Source of the DNA: Sphingopyxis sp. PAMC25046
GTDB taxonomy: Bacteria > Pseudomonadota > Alphaproteobacteria > Sphingomonadales > Sphingomonadaceae
NCBI RefSeq assembly: GCF_004795895.1
Contig: NZ_CP039250.1
Location: 3,410,001-3,474,000, forward strand
Direction of reading: 5' to 3'
Length of the DNA: 64,000 nucleotides
Below are positions 44,505 to 52,850 of the stretch, in pieces (position 1 is the stretch's first letter; each line of letters starts with the position of its first letter). The notes under the pieces are model-generated. The model had not been told where the DNA came from, searched no databases, and saw only the letters and a program-made list of their open reading frames with translations. The translations under genes and the position numbers were made by a program.

Positions 44505-44873
44505 ATGCTGAAAAAACGTCTCGCGGCGGCCAATGGCGTCGCTACCAAGCTTTCGGACGCCGAGCGCGCGATCGATGATGCCATCGCGAAGGTCGGCGCC
44601 TTGATGACCCACCTGCCGGAAGCGCAATCGGCCGCGAACGTTTCGCCGGTCGTCGGCGACAACGCCTATGACGATCTTCAGGCCGCGATCAGTTCGCTCT
44701 TCACCACACGGTCGCGAATGGTCGCCTTTCACCACAAGGTGGACGACATTCGCAACCAGATGGGCCTTCGCCGTTTTCGCATCGTCGGCACGGGCGATGC
44801 CGCGAAAATTCTCGAACCGCAGGGATTGAATGACGACGCCGCGACAAGCTCCGGCGACGTGCGGGCCGCTTGA
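44505..44873 (+). CDS. Small soluble hypothetical protein
   Basis: A 122-residue helical protein from ATG 44505, with AAGGGGG upstream. It contains KLSDAERAIDDAIAKVGAL and TRSRMVAFHHKVDDIRNQMG. No domain recognised. It follows the membrane-anchored LuxR-type gene by 32 bases, same strand. Confidence 0.65.
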   Translation: MLKKRLAAANGVATKLSDAERAIDDAIAKVGALMTHLPEAQSAANVSPVVGDNAYDDLQAAISSLFTTRSRMVAFHHKVDDIRNQMGLRRFRIVGTGDAAKILEPQGLNDDAATSSGDVRAA

Positions 44874-44917
44874 ACCCTCGTAACCCCGGATCGTGAAAAA
44901 ACCGAAGAGATGCCAAG

Positions 44918-45385
44918 ATGATCTGGGGTTACATCTATATCGGCCTGATCGCGTCGGCGACGGCCTATATAATATGGGCTGGTGACTGGGAGACCCGCCT
45001 TGCGATCGCGACCCTCGTCTTCGGATCGGCGATGACGCTTCTCGCCGTGTACCTGTCGGGTCATTATTTCCGGTCGGCGGATCTCCTTCTCGTTTCCCTC
45101 GACTTTCTCGTCTTTGCTGCCTTCTTCAGCCATATGGCGATAAGCCGGCGCCATTGGACGCTCGTGCTCCCCGCGCTCCAATTGATCACCTGTCTCACCC
45201 ATATCGCGAAGTTCACCGCGCCCGAGATCGTCCCGAAGATCTATTCGGCGGGCCAGGGCTTCTGGGCCTATCCGCAGATGGCCATCATATTGGCCGCGGC
45301 CTATTGGCAGCGTGCCTACAAGAAATACGATATGGCGCGCGAGAGGCGCGACACCCTCTCAGCACCCACAAAAGGGACATCGTGA
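44918..45385 (+). CDS. Small integral membrane protein
   Basis: A 155-residue protein with about four membrane helices (IYIGLIASATAYIIWAG, LAIATLVFGSAMTLLAVYL, LLLVSLDFLVFAAFFSHMA, and around 115-130). The charged C terminus is cytosolic. Its TGA overlaps the ATG of the next gene (TGATG), so the two are coupled. No family recognised. Confidence 0.75.
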   Translation: MIWGYIYIGLIASATAYIIWAGDWETRLAIATLVFGSAMTLLAVYLSGHYFRSADLLLVSLDFLVFAAFFSHMAISRRHWTLVLPALQLITCLTHIAKFTAPEIVPKIYSAGQGFWAYPQMAIILAAAYWQRAYKKYDMARERRDTLSAPTKGTS

Positions 45386-45621
45386 TGGGCGAGCCTTTTG
45401 CACCGCGCACGGCTGATTATCTGTTTCGGTCAACCGCCGTTCTCAGGAGCGTCGAGGCCGGGTGCAGGACCATTGCCGATCTCGAGCACGCGACGGCATT
45501 GCCGCAAACGACGATCGTTCGCATCGCTGCCAAGCTCGTCGAAGACAATATACTGACGGCCCGCTGGGTGCGGGGAGACGTGGAACTGTCGATGGCGGCG
45601 AGGGCGGAGCTTCGCGGCTGA
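45385..45621 (+). CDS. Small winged-helix-like protein
   Basis: A 78-residue protein whose ATG overlaps the stop of the membrane protein gene. The sequence STAVLRSVEAGCRTIADLEH and LPQTTIVRIAAKLVEDNIL then WVRGDVELSM follows the IclR/MarR winged-helix pattern, so it is probably DNA-binding. Confidence 0.7.
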   Translation: MGEPFAPRTADYLFRSTAVLRSVEAGCRTIADLEHATALPQTTIVRIAAKLVEDNILTARWVRGDVELSMAARAELRG

Positions 45622-45659
45622 GCGCCTTTTCGGTTTCGCTCCGCAACCGCATTTGATAA

Positions 45660-45920
45660 ATGGCACCGCCTTGCCTGCCACCTGGCTTGATCGAGGCGAC
45701 AATTGCGCCGGGGGGTGTCTTGGTAGAAATTCGCGATCCAGTCGCTGTCCGCGCGGTACGAGACCGGCTGAAGCTCGAGCTCGAGGAGCTGGATCGCCTC
45801 GGCGAAAGCATGGCGGCGATCGAGCTGAATGCCGCCATCGAGGCGCTCAACAAGCGGCTGGGCGAAGAAACGAGTGCGAGCGACATCGCCAAGCTGAAAC
45901 AGCGACATTTCCGCAACTGA
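45660..45920 (+). CDS. Small coiled-coil hypothetical protein
   Basis: An 86-residue ORF. The part from about residue 28 (AVRAVRDRLKLELEELDRLG) to the end is strongly helical and likely coiled-coil; the first 25 residues are less convincing, so a later start is possible. No ribosome binding site is clear. Ends just before a convergent gene. Confidence 0.5.
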   Translation: MAPPCLPPGLIEATIAPGGVLVEIRDPVAVRAVRDRLKLELEELDRLGESMAAIELNAAIEALNKRLGEETSASDIAKLKQRHFRN

Positions 45921-45924
45921 CGGG

Positions 45925-46515
45925 CTAGCTGTCCTCCAGCTCGTCGAAATAGGCATCCAGTTGAAGGCGCGAGGCGTCGCTGATCGCGACGAATATGCGC
46001 CGCCCATCGGCCTGATCGGGCACTCGGACGATTTGCCCGCTGTCGGCCAGCGTCTTCAGCCACCGCAGCGCCGTCGTGGCAGGCACTGCCGCGGCGATAC
46101 AGGCGCTTGAGACCGAAATGTGCCGCTCTTCATAATCGGCCGCATAGAGGTCGAGCAAAATATCCCAGGCCGGATCGGCGAACAGGTCCGGCGGGAAAAA
46201 ACGATCGCGCTGGCGCCGTTTCTTGATTTCGCTTCGAACAAGGCGCGCCCGCGCCCTGCGGTGCTGCATGACAGGGCTGAGCTGACCATGAAGTGCTGGC
46301 GAAAACGAGCGCGGCGCAGAACCGGCCTGTGCGATGTCGGTTTCATTCCGGCTCTCGATCGGTTCCATTGTGAAGCCGAGAAGGCTGCACAGCCGGCGAA
46401 GCTCATTCTCCACGAACGCTGCCTTGTCGCCCGCATAATCCGCCGAAACGGGCTGATTGCCGATTTGATGCTCCATATCCACCCCCGCATCTGTGACGTC
46501 ATGAATATGCCCCAT
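45925..46515 (-). CDS. Winged-helix (MarR-like) regulator
   Basis: A protein of up to 196 residues. The C-terminal half (PAWDILLDLYAADYEERHIS, then PATTALRWLKTLADSGQIVR and the wing RRIFVAISD) is a MarR/winged-helix domain. The N-terminal half is basic and variable. ATG 46515 is the first ATG; ATG 46476, with GGGGGTGG upstream, is a good alternative. It is convergent with the small plus-strand operon. Similar proteins are common single genes in sphingomonads; the target is unknown. Confidence 0.65.
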   Translation of the reverse strand: MGHIHDVTDAGVDMEHQIGNQPVSADYAGDKAAFVENELRRLCSLLGFTMEPIESRNETDIAQAGSAPRSFSPALHGQLSPVMQHRRARARLVRSEIKKRRQRDRFFPPDLFADPAWDILLDLYAADYEERHISVSSACIAAAVPATTALRWLKTLADSGQIVRVPDQADGRRIFVAISDASRLQLDAYFDELEDS

Positions 46516-46765
46516 AGTGGCGCAGGAATCCGCCTTATCATCGTCCAATGCGGCGAGAAATGGTGCCAAACTGGCAGCGTCGGCGTCGGCTCACTCCGTT
46601 AACCGCCGGGCAGAAACGAGAGCGATGTGACACCTCGACGTCAATAACAGGGCAGGGCAGGAGTTGGCAGACCCGCTCAAAACCGCAAGTGAGCTGCCGA
46701 AACTCATCTAGCGGATGCCGCTCGGCCGTGTGCCGCGCGCCGAAGCCGCGCACGGCAAGGCGCGC

Positions 46766-46827
46766 AAAAAAAGAAAAATCCATCGCGCCGTTCCGAGCCG
46801 CGTCAGCGGCGAGGAACGGCGCGATGG
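46766..46827 (-). terminator. Strong Rho-independent terminator of the parB operon
   Basis: Perfect 15-base arms (46780-46794 and 46813-46827) with an 18-base loop that itself can pair; on the minus strand the stem is followed by TTTTTCTTTTTTT. It lies 84 bases after the ParB stop codon. The rest of 46516-46910 shows no gene. Confidence 0.85.
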
Positions 46828-46910
46828 CTCGAAAGCACCTCTGCCCGCCCCGGCTTGGCCCTCCATCCGGCGGCCTAAAAAGGGCGGGCGCGCTACCGCC
46901 CGCCCTCCTT

Positions 46911-48710
46911 TCACGCCGCGAGCGGCGGGATCTCGGCGGCGTCCTCGCCCCCTTCGTCAGGCTCCCGCGCAACGCCTTCTGCGATCTCGGCGCCGAACCC
47001 ATATTCGAGATCGGCGGCCCAGCGCGCATGCGCCTTGACGCTTCCGACCCCGCCGCGCGCCGTATAGGCCTCGGGCGGGAAGGCCATCCAGCGCGGCGCC
47101 CAGGGCGCGACTTGTTCGCGCCCGTTCGCGCCGCCCAGAAGATCGGCGATGATCGCTTTCAGCGCATTCGCCTTCTCCTTTTCATTGGCGCTCGCGACCG
47201 CTTCTCCCGCGACGTCGCCGACGATGGCGAGCAGGACTTCGCGGTCGCGAAGCTGGCCGAAAAAGGCTGTATCGGCGCGCCAGTGACGCCGCATGTCGGT
47301 CCCCAGATAAAAGCCGATCGCCTCGACCGCCTCGTGCCCCGCCATAAGCGTTTCGCCCATCACAATTCCCACGATCTCCAGCACCACAGGCTCGGGAAGT
47401 TCGAGAAGTCGCGCAAAGATCGCCGCAAAAGGGGGCCGGTGCCCCGGCGCCCCCGTCACGGTCGGCGTCTCGGCGTCGAAGCCCAATACGCCCAGCACCG
47501 CGCGCCGCTGCTTGTCGAACGCGGCTTCGGCGGGCGCGGTTTCGACGCTCTCGGCGATCTCCTCCTTGGGCGCGCGCTGCGCCTCGATATCGACGCGGTA
47601 ATGGCCGCAGCCCGCGACGACATGCGCGAGCATCGCGCGGAGCGCGACCCCGCCGTAGCGCGCGAGATCGGCGCGCACGGCGGCATGGCGATGCAGATCG
47701 ATATAGGCGTTCAACGCCGATGTGACCTCGGGGCGCACCGCTTTGGGTTCGGGTTGGCTCGCACTAAGCTCGCCGCGCGCCGCTTCCTTGGCGGTGAGAT
47801 AGCCCTCGTGGAAGCTGACCTCGCCATTGTCGCGCACCTCGACATAGATGCGCCCGCCTTTGCGCTTAGGTGCATGGGCATGGTCCCACGACCGGAACCA
47901 GTCGCCTTTCGCCATGACGACGACGTCGGACCACCCGGCCTCGATATAGGCCACCTTGCGCGCCTCGATCTCCGCCATCTGGAGCGCCCAGAATTGGTCG
48001 GCGTCAGCGAAGAAACTCTCTTCGCCGAAGAGGTCGGAGACGATGGCCGCGCCGCTCGCCGCGACGTCGAACAACGCGCGCGACACGGCAATCGCGGCGC
48101 CGCCGAACAGCCACGCTTTCAATTGATGGCCGGTCGGACAATAGGCTTCGCGGTCGTCGAACAATGCGAGCCATGCGGTCTGCTGGCTTTTCGAGGCGAG
48201 GGTCAGGTGCCGCACGGTGGCCGCGTCGATCTCGCCGCCGCGATAGAGGTTGCGGATGCGCGGCACGAGATTGCCGAGCGCGAGAATGCGCTTCACCGCC
48301 GCCGGTTCGAATCCGAAGGTGTCGGCTACGTCTTGCGCGCTGCGCCCCGACTTGACCAAGGAGACGAACGCCTCCCACTGCCCGACCTCGTCGGGGGCGA
48401 CGCGCGCGAGATTTTCGAGGATCGAGGCTTCGAGCGCGTCGGCGTCGTCGCCGTCATCGAGGATCGCGCACGGCAGCGGGCGGGCGCGAGCGCCATCGCG
48501 AACTACCGCGTTCGCGGCGGTGAAGCGCCGCCGCCCCGCGACGATTTCGAAGTGGCCATCGCTCCCATTGGGCCGCACGAGCAGCGGCACTAGGATGCCG
48601 CGCTTCGCGATGCTGGGGAGGATATCGGCGACATCGGGGTCCTTGCCCTTGTGGCGCATATTGGTCTTGGCGATCGACAGCTTGTCGAGGTCGATAAAAT
48701 CGAGTTTCAT
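46911..48710 (-). CDS. ParB/Srx domain protein of the conjugative element
   Basis: A 599-residue protein from ATG 48710 (GGAG eight bases upstream). The N-terminal ParB/sulfiredoxin-like domain runs to about residue 110 (GILVPLLVRPNG, VAGRRRFTAANAVV, ASILENLARVAPDEVGQWEA), with a KorB-like helix-turn-helix (SAQDVADTFGFEPAAVKRIL) after it; the remaining 400 residues are helical and typical of the long ParB-like proteins on alphaproteobacterial plasmids and ICEs. It may act in partitioning or as a regulator; no ParA is present. It ends in a strong terminator. Confidence 0.9.
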   Translation of the reverse strand: MKLDFIDLDKLSIAKTNMRHKGKDPDVADILPSIAKRGILVPLLVRPNGSDGHFEIVAGRRRFTAANAVVRDGARARPLPCAILDDGDDADALEASILENLARVAPDEVGQWEAFVSLVKSGRSAQDVADTFGFEPAAVKRILALGNLVPRIRNLYRGGEIDAATVRHLTLASKSQQTAWLALFDDREAYCPTGHQLKAWLFGGAAIAVSRALFDVAASGAAIVSDLFGEESFFADADQFWALQMAEIEARKVAYIEAGWSDVVVMAKGDWFRSWDHAHAPKRKGGRIYVEVRDNGEVSFHEGYLTAKEAARGELSASQPEPKAVRPEVTSALNAYIDLHRHAAVRADLARYGGVALRAMLAHVVAGCGHYRVDIEAQRAPKEEIAESVETAPAEAAFDKQRRAVLGVLGFDAETPTVTGAPGHRPPFAAIFARLLELPEPVVLEIVGIVMGETLMAGHEAVEAIGFYLGTDMRRHWRADTAFFGQLRDREVLLAIVGDVAGEAVASANEKEKANALKAIIADLLGGANGREQVAPWAPRWMAFPPEAYTARGGVGSVKAHARWAADLEYGFGAEIAEGVAREPDEGGEDAAEIPPLAA

Positions 48711-48795
48711 GATCGTTGCTCCGTGTGAGCGCCGGTCCCGCTTTGAGTGAATGCGGAGCGGGACCGGCAAAATGACGGCGAAACGCGCCGCCGCG

Positions 48796-49242
48796 TCAGC
48801 TGCCTTCGCCGCGCGCCTCCCTCTCGGGTCCGGTCGGCGGGTCGGGCAGAAGCTGGTCGAGTTTGCGGCGCAGAAGCGCCTTTTCGGCGAGCTGGATCGA
48901 GCCGAGGCGGCGTGCCGCGTCTGTCCAGAGCGAGAGCGGCGCGAGCGGATCGAAATGAAGATCGCGCTCGATGCCGAGACCGAAGGGAAGCCGAACGGCC
49001 GCAATTTCGGCGAGCGAGAAGCAGCCGAGTTCGGGGCAACCGAAACCGAGATCGGCGAGGCCGAACAGCGTATCGCCGTCGCCGTCGATCTCGCTCGCGA
49101 GCCATGTCGCCGCGCCTACGGGCGAGAAGAATTTGACGACGGGCCACGGATCGAAGTGGGTTTCGCGCGCGCGGTGAATGCGGCTCGAATGGCCGTTGAG
49201 ATTGAGCGCGAAGCGAAGATCGGTGGGAATGAGGGTCATCAT
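48796..49242 (-). CDS. DUF2958 domain protein
   Basis: A 148-residue protein. MMTLIPTDLRFALNLNGHSS, HFDPWPVVKFFSPVGAATWL, and DGDTLFGLADLGFGCPELGC are the conserved core of DUF2958, found beside ArdC and ParB genes of mobile elements. Its ATG overlaps the ArdC stop (ATGA) with GGGAGGCGG upstream, so translation is coupled. Function unknown; an anti-restriction accessory role is a guess from position. Confidence 0.88.
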   Translation of the reverse strand: MMTLIPTDLRFALNLNGHSSRIHRARETHFDPWPVVKFFSPVGAATWLASEIDGDGDTLFGLADLGFGCPELGCFSLAEIAAVRLPFGLGIERDLHFDPLAPLSLWTDAARRLGSIQLAEKALLRRKLDQLLPDPPTGPEREARGEGS

Positions 49243-50384
49243 TCCGCCTCCCCGCGCGCGGTCGCAGCCGCGCCGCGATGGCTTTCGGGCAGTCCCGCCA
49301 TGATCGGCGCTGCGTCCGGTGCGAAAGCGAGCAGATAGTCGGCGGCCTTCGAAGCGAGGCTCGCGGCCTTGAAGATCGCGCGCGTGTCGGCGCGCATGAT
49401 CGCGAGCCACGCGCCGACATAATCGGCGTGGCGCACGGTGGGGCGAATGCCGAGCGCAGCGCAAAGAAAGGCGCTCGCGAGTTCGGCGCACAATTCCTCG
49501 CGGCCATAGGCGGCGCTGCCGAAGCACCCGGTCTGGTCGCGGCCGAGCCGCGAGGCGTGGCCGGTCCAGTGGCCAAGCTCGTGGAGCGCGGTACGATAAT
49601 AATCGATCTGCTGAAAGAAGGCCTGCTGCGGCGGCAGCGCGACATAATCGCCCGATGGCGAATAATAGGCCTCGTTGCCGCCGATACGGATATCGGCGCC
49701 GGTCGCGGCGATCAGCCTTTGGGCAACCGGAATCGTTTCGCGGGGAAGGGGGACGCTATCGGACGTGGTGCAGCGCTCGGGAAGCCCGTCGACCTGCCCG
49801 ACATTGAACACGGTGAAACGCTTGAGAAAGGGCACCATCGGCGTGTCGCCGCCCTCGCCGCCGCAAGCTCCGCCGCGCGCGCCGCCTCGTGGGCCTTCGG
49901 TCGAGATCGCGCTGCCGCCGTCTCCGTCTTTCGGCGTAAAACGCGCGGCATAGAAGATCGTGGTGCCCTTCTCGCCCTTGCGGACCTGACCGCCTGCGGC
50001 GAGCGCTTGACGGAAGGTCAGCCAGCCTTGCGCGGCAAAGCCGCGCTGCACCGCTTCGGCCCACAATATGAGGATATTGATGCCCGAATAGCTGCGCCCC
50101 GTGTCGGCATTGCGCGGCAAGCCGGGAGCGAAGTCGGTCGCATCCCAAGGCTGCGTCCAAGGAACGCGGCCCGCTTCGAGCTCGGCGACGATGCGCGCGG
50201 TCACCTCGTCATAAATCGACCCGCGCGCTTCGCCGCTGCCGCTTGCACTGGCGCCGTCTCGCCTCGCGCCATTTTTCTTGGTTCTGTCCGGCGCGGCGCA
50301 CGGGCGCCGCGCGCCCTCGCCGCGCGCGGAAGCGCGCGCTGCATCGGCTACGGCAAGGAGCGAAGGGTGCGGGAATGCGTTCAC
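49239..50384 (-). CDS. ardC: ArdC-like antirestriction protein (zincin metallopeptidase domain)
   Basis: A 381-residue protein from GTG 50384 (AGGAGG about ten bases upstream). An N-terminal single-stranded-DNA-binding ArdC domain (about 55-170: YDEVTARIVAELEAGRVPWT, YSGINILILW, KGEKGTTIFY) is followed by a metallopeptidase domain with HELGHWTGH (His268, Glu269, His272). ArdC proteins bind incoming single strands and protect the element from host restriction. A low-complexity Gly/Arg insert lies near 150-185. It heads the ArdC-DUF2958-ParB operon. Confidence 0.88.
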   Translation of the reverse strand: MNAFPHPSLLAVADAARASARGEGARRPCAAPDRTKKNGARRDGASASGSGEARGSIYDEVTARIVAELEAGRVPWTQPWDATDFAPGLPRNADTGRSYSGINILILWAEAVQRGFAAQGWLTFRQALAAGGQVRKGEKGTTIFYAARFTPKDGDGGSAISTEGPRGGARGGACGGEGGDTPMVPFLKRFTVFNVGQVDGLPERCTTSDSVPLPRETIPVAQRLIAATGADIRIGGNEAYYSPSGDYVALPPQQAFFQQIDYYRTALHELGHWTGHASRLGRDQTGCFGSAAYGREELCAELASAFLCAALGIRPTVRHADYVGAWLAIMRADTRAIFKAASLASKAADYLLAFAPDAAPIMAGLPESHRGAAATARGEAE

Positions 50385-51276
50385 GGGGGCGTCTCCTCCT
50401 GACCAAAATCCGCCGCGGCCGGCCCCGGGCAGCGGGGCGGGCGGCGAACCCGCGGTCAGAGGGACCGCCATCCGAGGCGGCCGCGCACCCGAAGGGCCGA
50501 AGCGAAGCGGAGGAGCCGGCCCTGAGCGAAGCCGAAGGACGGCTTGCGCGGGCGCCGGGCGGTCCCACAGACCGGGCGCCGCCCGCACCGGTGTCCTACT
50601 TGCCGGCCCACCAAAACGACGCCGCGCCCGGCGCGGCGTCATCAGCCGGGCTGCGTCGCTACGAAATTTGTTCGAACCCGCCGCGCGCAGCGATACTTAC
50701 CGGTCCACCCGACAGATTCGGCTTCGATCCGGCCCGAAGGGCCCGCCAACTCGCGCCCTTGGCGAGCCGCAGGCGCGGCGGCGTGCGCGCGCAGCTGTGC
50801 TTAGCCGCCGCCGTGCCAAGACCTGCGAGACCAAGAGCGCAGCGCGGCCAACCGTGCGACGCGCGACCTCTGGCGGCGCCTGCCGCCGCCGGTGCGCGCA
50901 CCACCCGGGCCGCGCTCATCAGCTGTCACTTTTGATTCCAGTGCTCTGTCAGGCGGAGTCCAATCCGGCATAACCCCCCGGCGGCACCCCGCCCCGTCCG
51001 GATCCGGTCCATTGTCGAGACGTCGCCCCACAGACTCTTGCCCTTACGGAACAGCCGGTTATGCTGGTCCGGCATCGGGCAGCGAAGCGCCGGATGCCGG
51101 AGCGTGAGAACTCCGTTCGAGAGTGAATGTCCCTGAAATGCCATCTCGCCGGGTGGCCGTCTGCGCATGTCCAAGCCCTCGGGCCAAAGGCGGCGGCGCG
51201 GGTTTCTCGACCTGTTCTCAACGCCCGGCTTTCCCGCCTCGCCGCCCTCCAAGGGAATTGGCACAGGCGCACGGCG
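50385..51276. other. Long noncoding stretch between the ICE operon and the FecI gene
   Basis: About 890 bases, very GC-rich on the left and closer to balanced composition from about 50940. It contains the ArdC-side copy of the ICE element (50483-50514). A minus-strand frame of about 72 codons (ATG at about 51143, MAFQGHSLSNGVLTLRHPAL) is the only candidate gene but has no supporting ribosome binding site or family. This region could hold the element boundary; no tRNA or clear attachment repeat was seen. Confidence 0.4.
50483..50514. repeat. ICE intergenic element, copy upstream of ardC
   Basis: GCGCACCCGAAGGGCCGAAG followed by CGAAGCGGAGGA; see 41159-41191. It lies 99 bases upstream of the ArdC start codon. 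Confidence 0.5.
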
Positions 51277-51861
51277 ATGGACTATGACGACAGCGACAGC
51301 GAGGACCGGCGCGGCATAGCCGCCGCCGATCCCCTGCCGCCCGACGACTGGCACGGACACGGTCGCACCGCGCGCGCCGCGGCCGCCTATGCGGCGCATG
51401 AGCCCGAGCTCACGCGCTTCTTCCGCCGCCGCGCCGCGAGCCAGGACGTCGGCGATCTCGTGCAGGAGCTATTCCGCCGCTTCGTCTCGGGCCGCTTCTC
51501 CGCGCCGCTTCCCGCCGAGGAGACAAGACCCTATCTGTTCGACAGCGCGCGCAATCTGCTCGCCGAGCGGGCGCGGCGCGACGACCGCCGCCGCACCGCC
51601 GCCCATGTGGAATATGACGACTCCGAGACCGCCGACCATTGCCCGCACGAGCGGCTCGAGATGCGCGACGAACTTGCGCGCGTCGAACGCGCCATTTCGA
51701 AGCTGAAACCCAGGACGCGAGACATATTCCTGATGCACAGGTTCGAGGGACTGAGTTATGAGGAGATCGGCGCGGAGATGGGAATGACGGCAAAGGGCGT
51801 GGAAAAGCAGATGGCGAAGGCGTTCATCGCGATCCGCCGCGCGCGCTCGGGGCGCCGGTGA
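51277..51861 (+). CDS. ECF sigma factor, FecI-like
   Basis: A 194-residue sigma factor: region 2 (LTRFFRRRAASQDVGDLVQE and PYLFDSARNLLAERARRDDR) and region 4 (ISKLKPRTRDIFLMHRFEGL, SYEEIGAEMGMTAKGVEKQM). ATG 51277 gives the normal length; the frame is open 50 codons upstream. It overlaps the FecR start by four bases. In FecIR systems the cognate TonB receptor senses its ligand and releases the sigma factor through FecR; here the target is presumably the receptor and isopeptidase genes downstream. Confidence 0.9.
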   Translation: MDYDDSDSEDRRGIAAADPLPPDDWHGHGRTARAAAAYAAHEPELTRFFRRRAASQDVGDLVQELFRRFVSGRFSAPLPAEETRPYLFDSARNLLAERARRDDRRRTAAHVEYDDSETADHCPHERLEMRDELARVERAISKLKPRTRDIFLMHRFEGLSYEEIGAEMGMTAKGVEKQMAKAFIAIRRARSGRR

Positions 51862-52790
51862 GCCGCGAGAGCGAGGCGGGACATTGGTACGCCCGGATGC
51901 ACGGGCCCGACGCCGAGTCCAGCCGCGCGGCGTTCGAGGCGTGGCGGCGCGACCCCGCCAACGCCGCCGCTTATGGCGCCTACGAGGATGACTGGAAACT
52001 GATCGGCCGCATCGCGCCGGCGCCGCGCGCGCGCAGCCGCAGCGAACGCGAAGCCGCGCGTTTCGCACCCGGCGGTACGCGCTGGGCGCTCGCCACCGCG
52101 GCGGCGATGATCGTCGCGCTCCTCTTCGCCTGGAAGATCGACCGTCGCGCCGAAACGCCGCAGATCGCGAGTGGGCCGATGCTGCCCGGCCAGCTCCGTC
52201 TCGCCGACGGCACCACGGTCGCGCTGATGGACGGCGCCTGGACCGAGCCGCACTATTCAAAGAGCGAACGGCGCCTCGTCGTCCACGGCGGCCGCGCGCG
52301 CTTCGATGTCGCGCATGACGCGAGGCGCCCTTTCATCGTCGTCGCGGGCAATAGCGAGATCCGGGCGCTCGGCACGATCTTCGAGGTCGACACCCGCGCC
52401 GCTGCGCCGCGCGTCACGCTCATCCGCGGCGCCGTCGAGGTTCGTCTCGCCGGGACGTCCGATGCGATCCGGCTTTCTCCCGGCGAAAGCGCCGAAGTTC
52501 TCGCCGCCGGCCCCCGCCGCCTGCCCGAGATGATATCGCCCGTCTCGGCGACCCTGATCGACGCCGACAAGCTCCCGCTCGGCGTCGTGATCGACCGCGC
52601 GAACCGGGCGAACGCGGTCCCGATCCGGCTCGCCGATCCGGCGCTGGCGTCGCTCGAACTCAGCGGCCGCTTCGATCTCGCGAATAGTGCGGCGCTCGCG
52701 CGCAAGCTTGCCGCCGCGCTCGATCTCGCGGTCGAGGTGCAGCCCCATGACATCGTCCTGAAGGCGCCTCCACAAAAACGGGGGGAATAG
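51858..52790 (+). CDS. FecR family anti-sigma / signal-transducing protein
   Basis: A 310-residue inner membrane protein with GTG start inside the sigma gene stop (GTGA). A cytosolic DUF4880-like N terminus (HWYARMHGPDAESSRAAFEA WRR in 8-30) is followed by a membrane helix (about 74-92) and the periplasmic FecR beta-helix domain (RLADGTTVALMDG, TIFEVDTRAAAPRVTLIRGA), ending in an STN-like segment (LELSGRFDLANSAALARKLA). It passes the ligand signal from the receptor to the ECF sigma factor. Confidence 0.9.
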   Translation: MSRESEAGHWYARMHGPDAESSRAAFEAWRRDPANAAAYGAYEDDWKLIGRIAPAPRARSRSEREAARFAPGGTRWALATAAAMIVALLFAWKIDRRAETPQIASGPMLPGQLRLADGTTVALMDGAWTEPHYSKSERRLVVHGGRARFDVAHDARRPFIVVAGNSEIRALGTIFEVDTRAAAPRVTLIRGAVEVRLAGTSDAIRLSPGESAEVLAAGPRRLPEMISPVSATLIDADKLPLGVVIDRANRANAVPIRLADPALASLELSGRFDLANSAALARKLAAALDLAVEVQPHDIVLKAPPQKRGE

Positions 52791-52850
52791 TCCGCCCCCA
52801 TCATTCCCGCATCCCAGACGGCCATCGCGGCCGCAATCTGGGAGGGAAAT

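Noticed and set aside
46548..48593. A 681-residue plus-strand ORF opposite parB
   Set aside because: It runs through the parB terminator hairpin and parB itself and lacks any family features.
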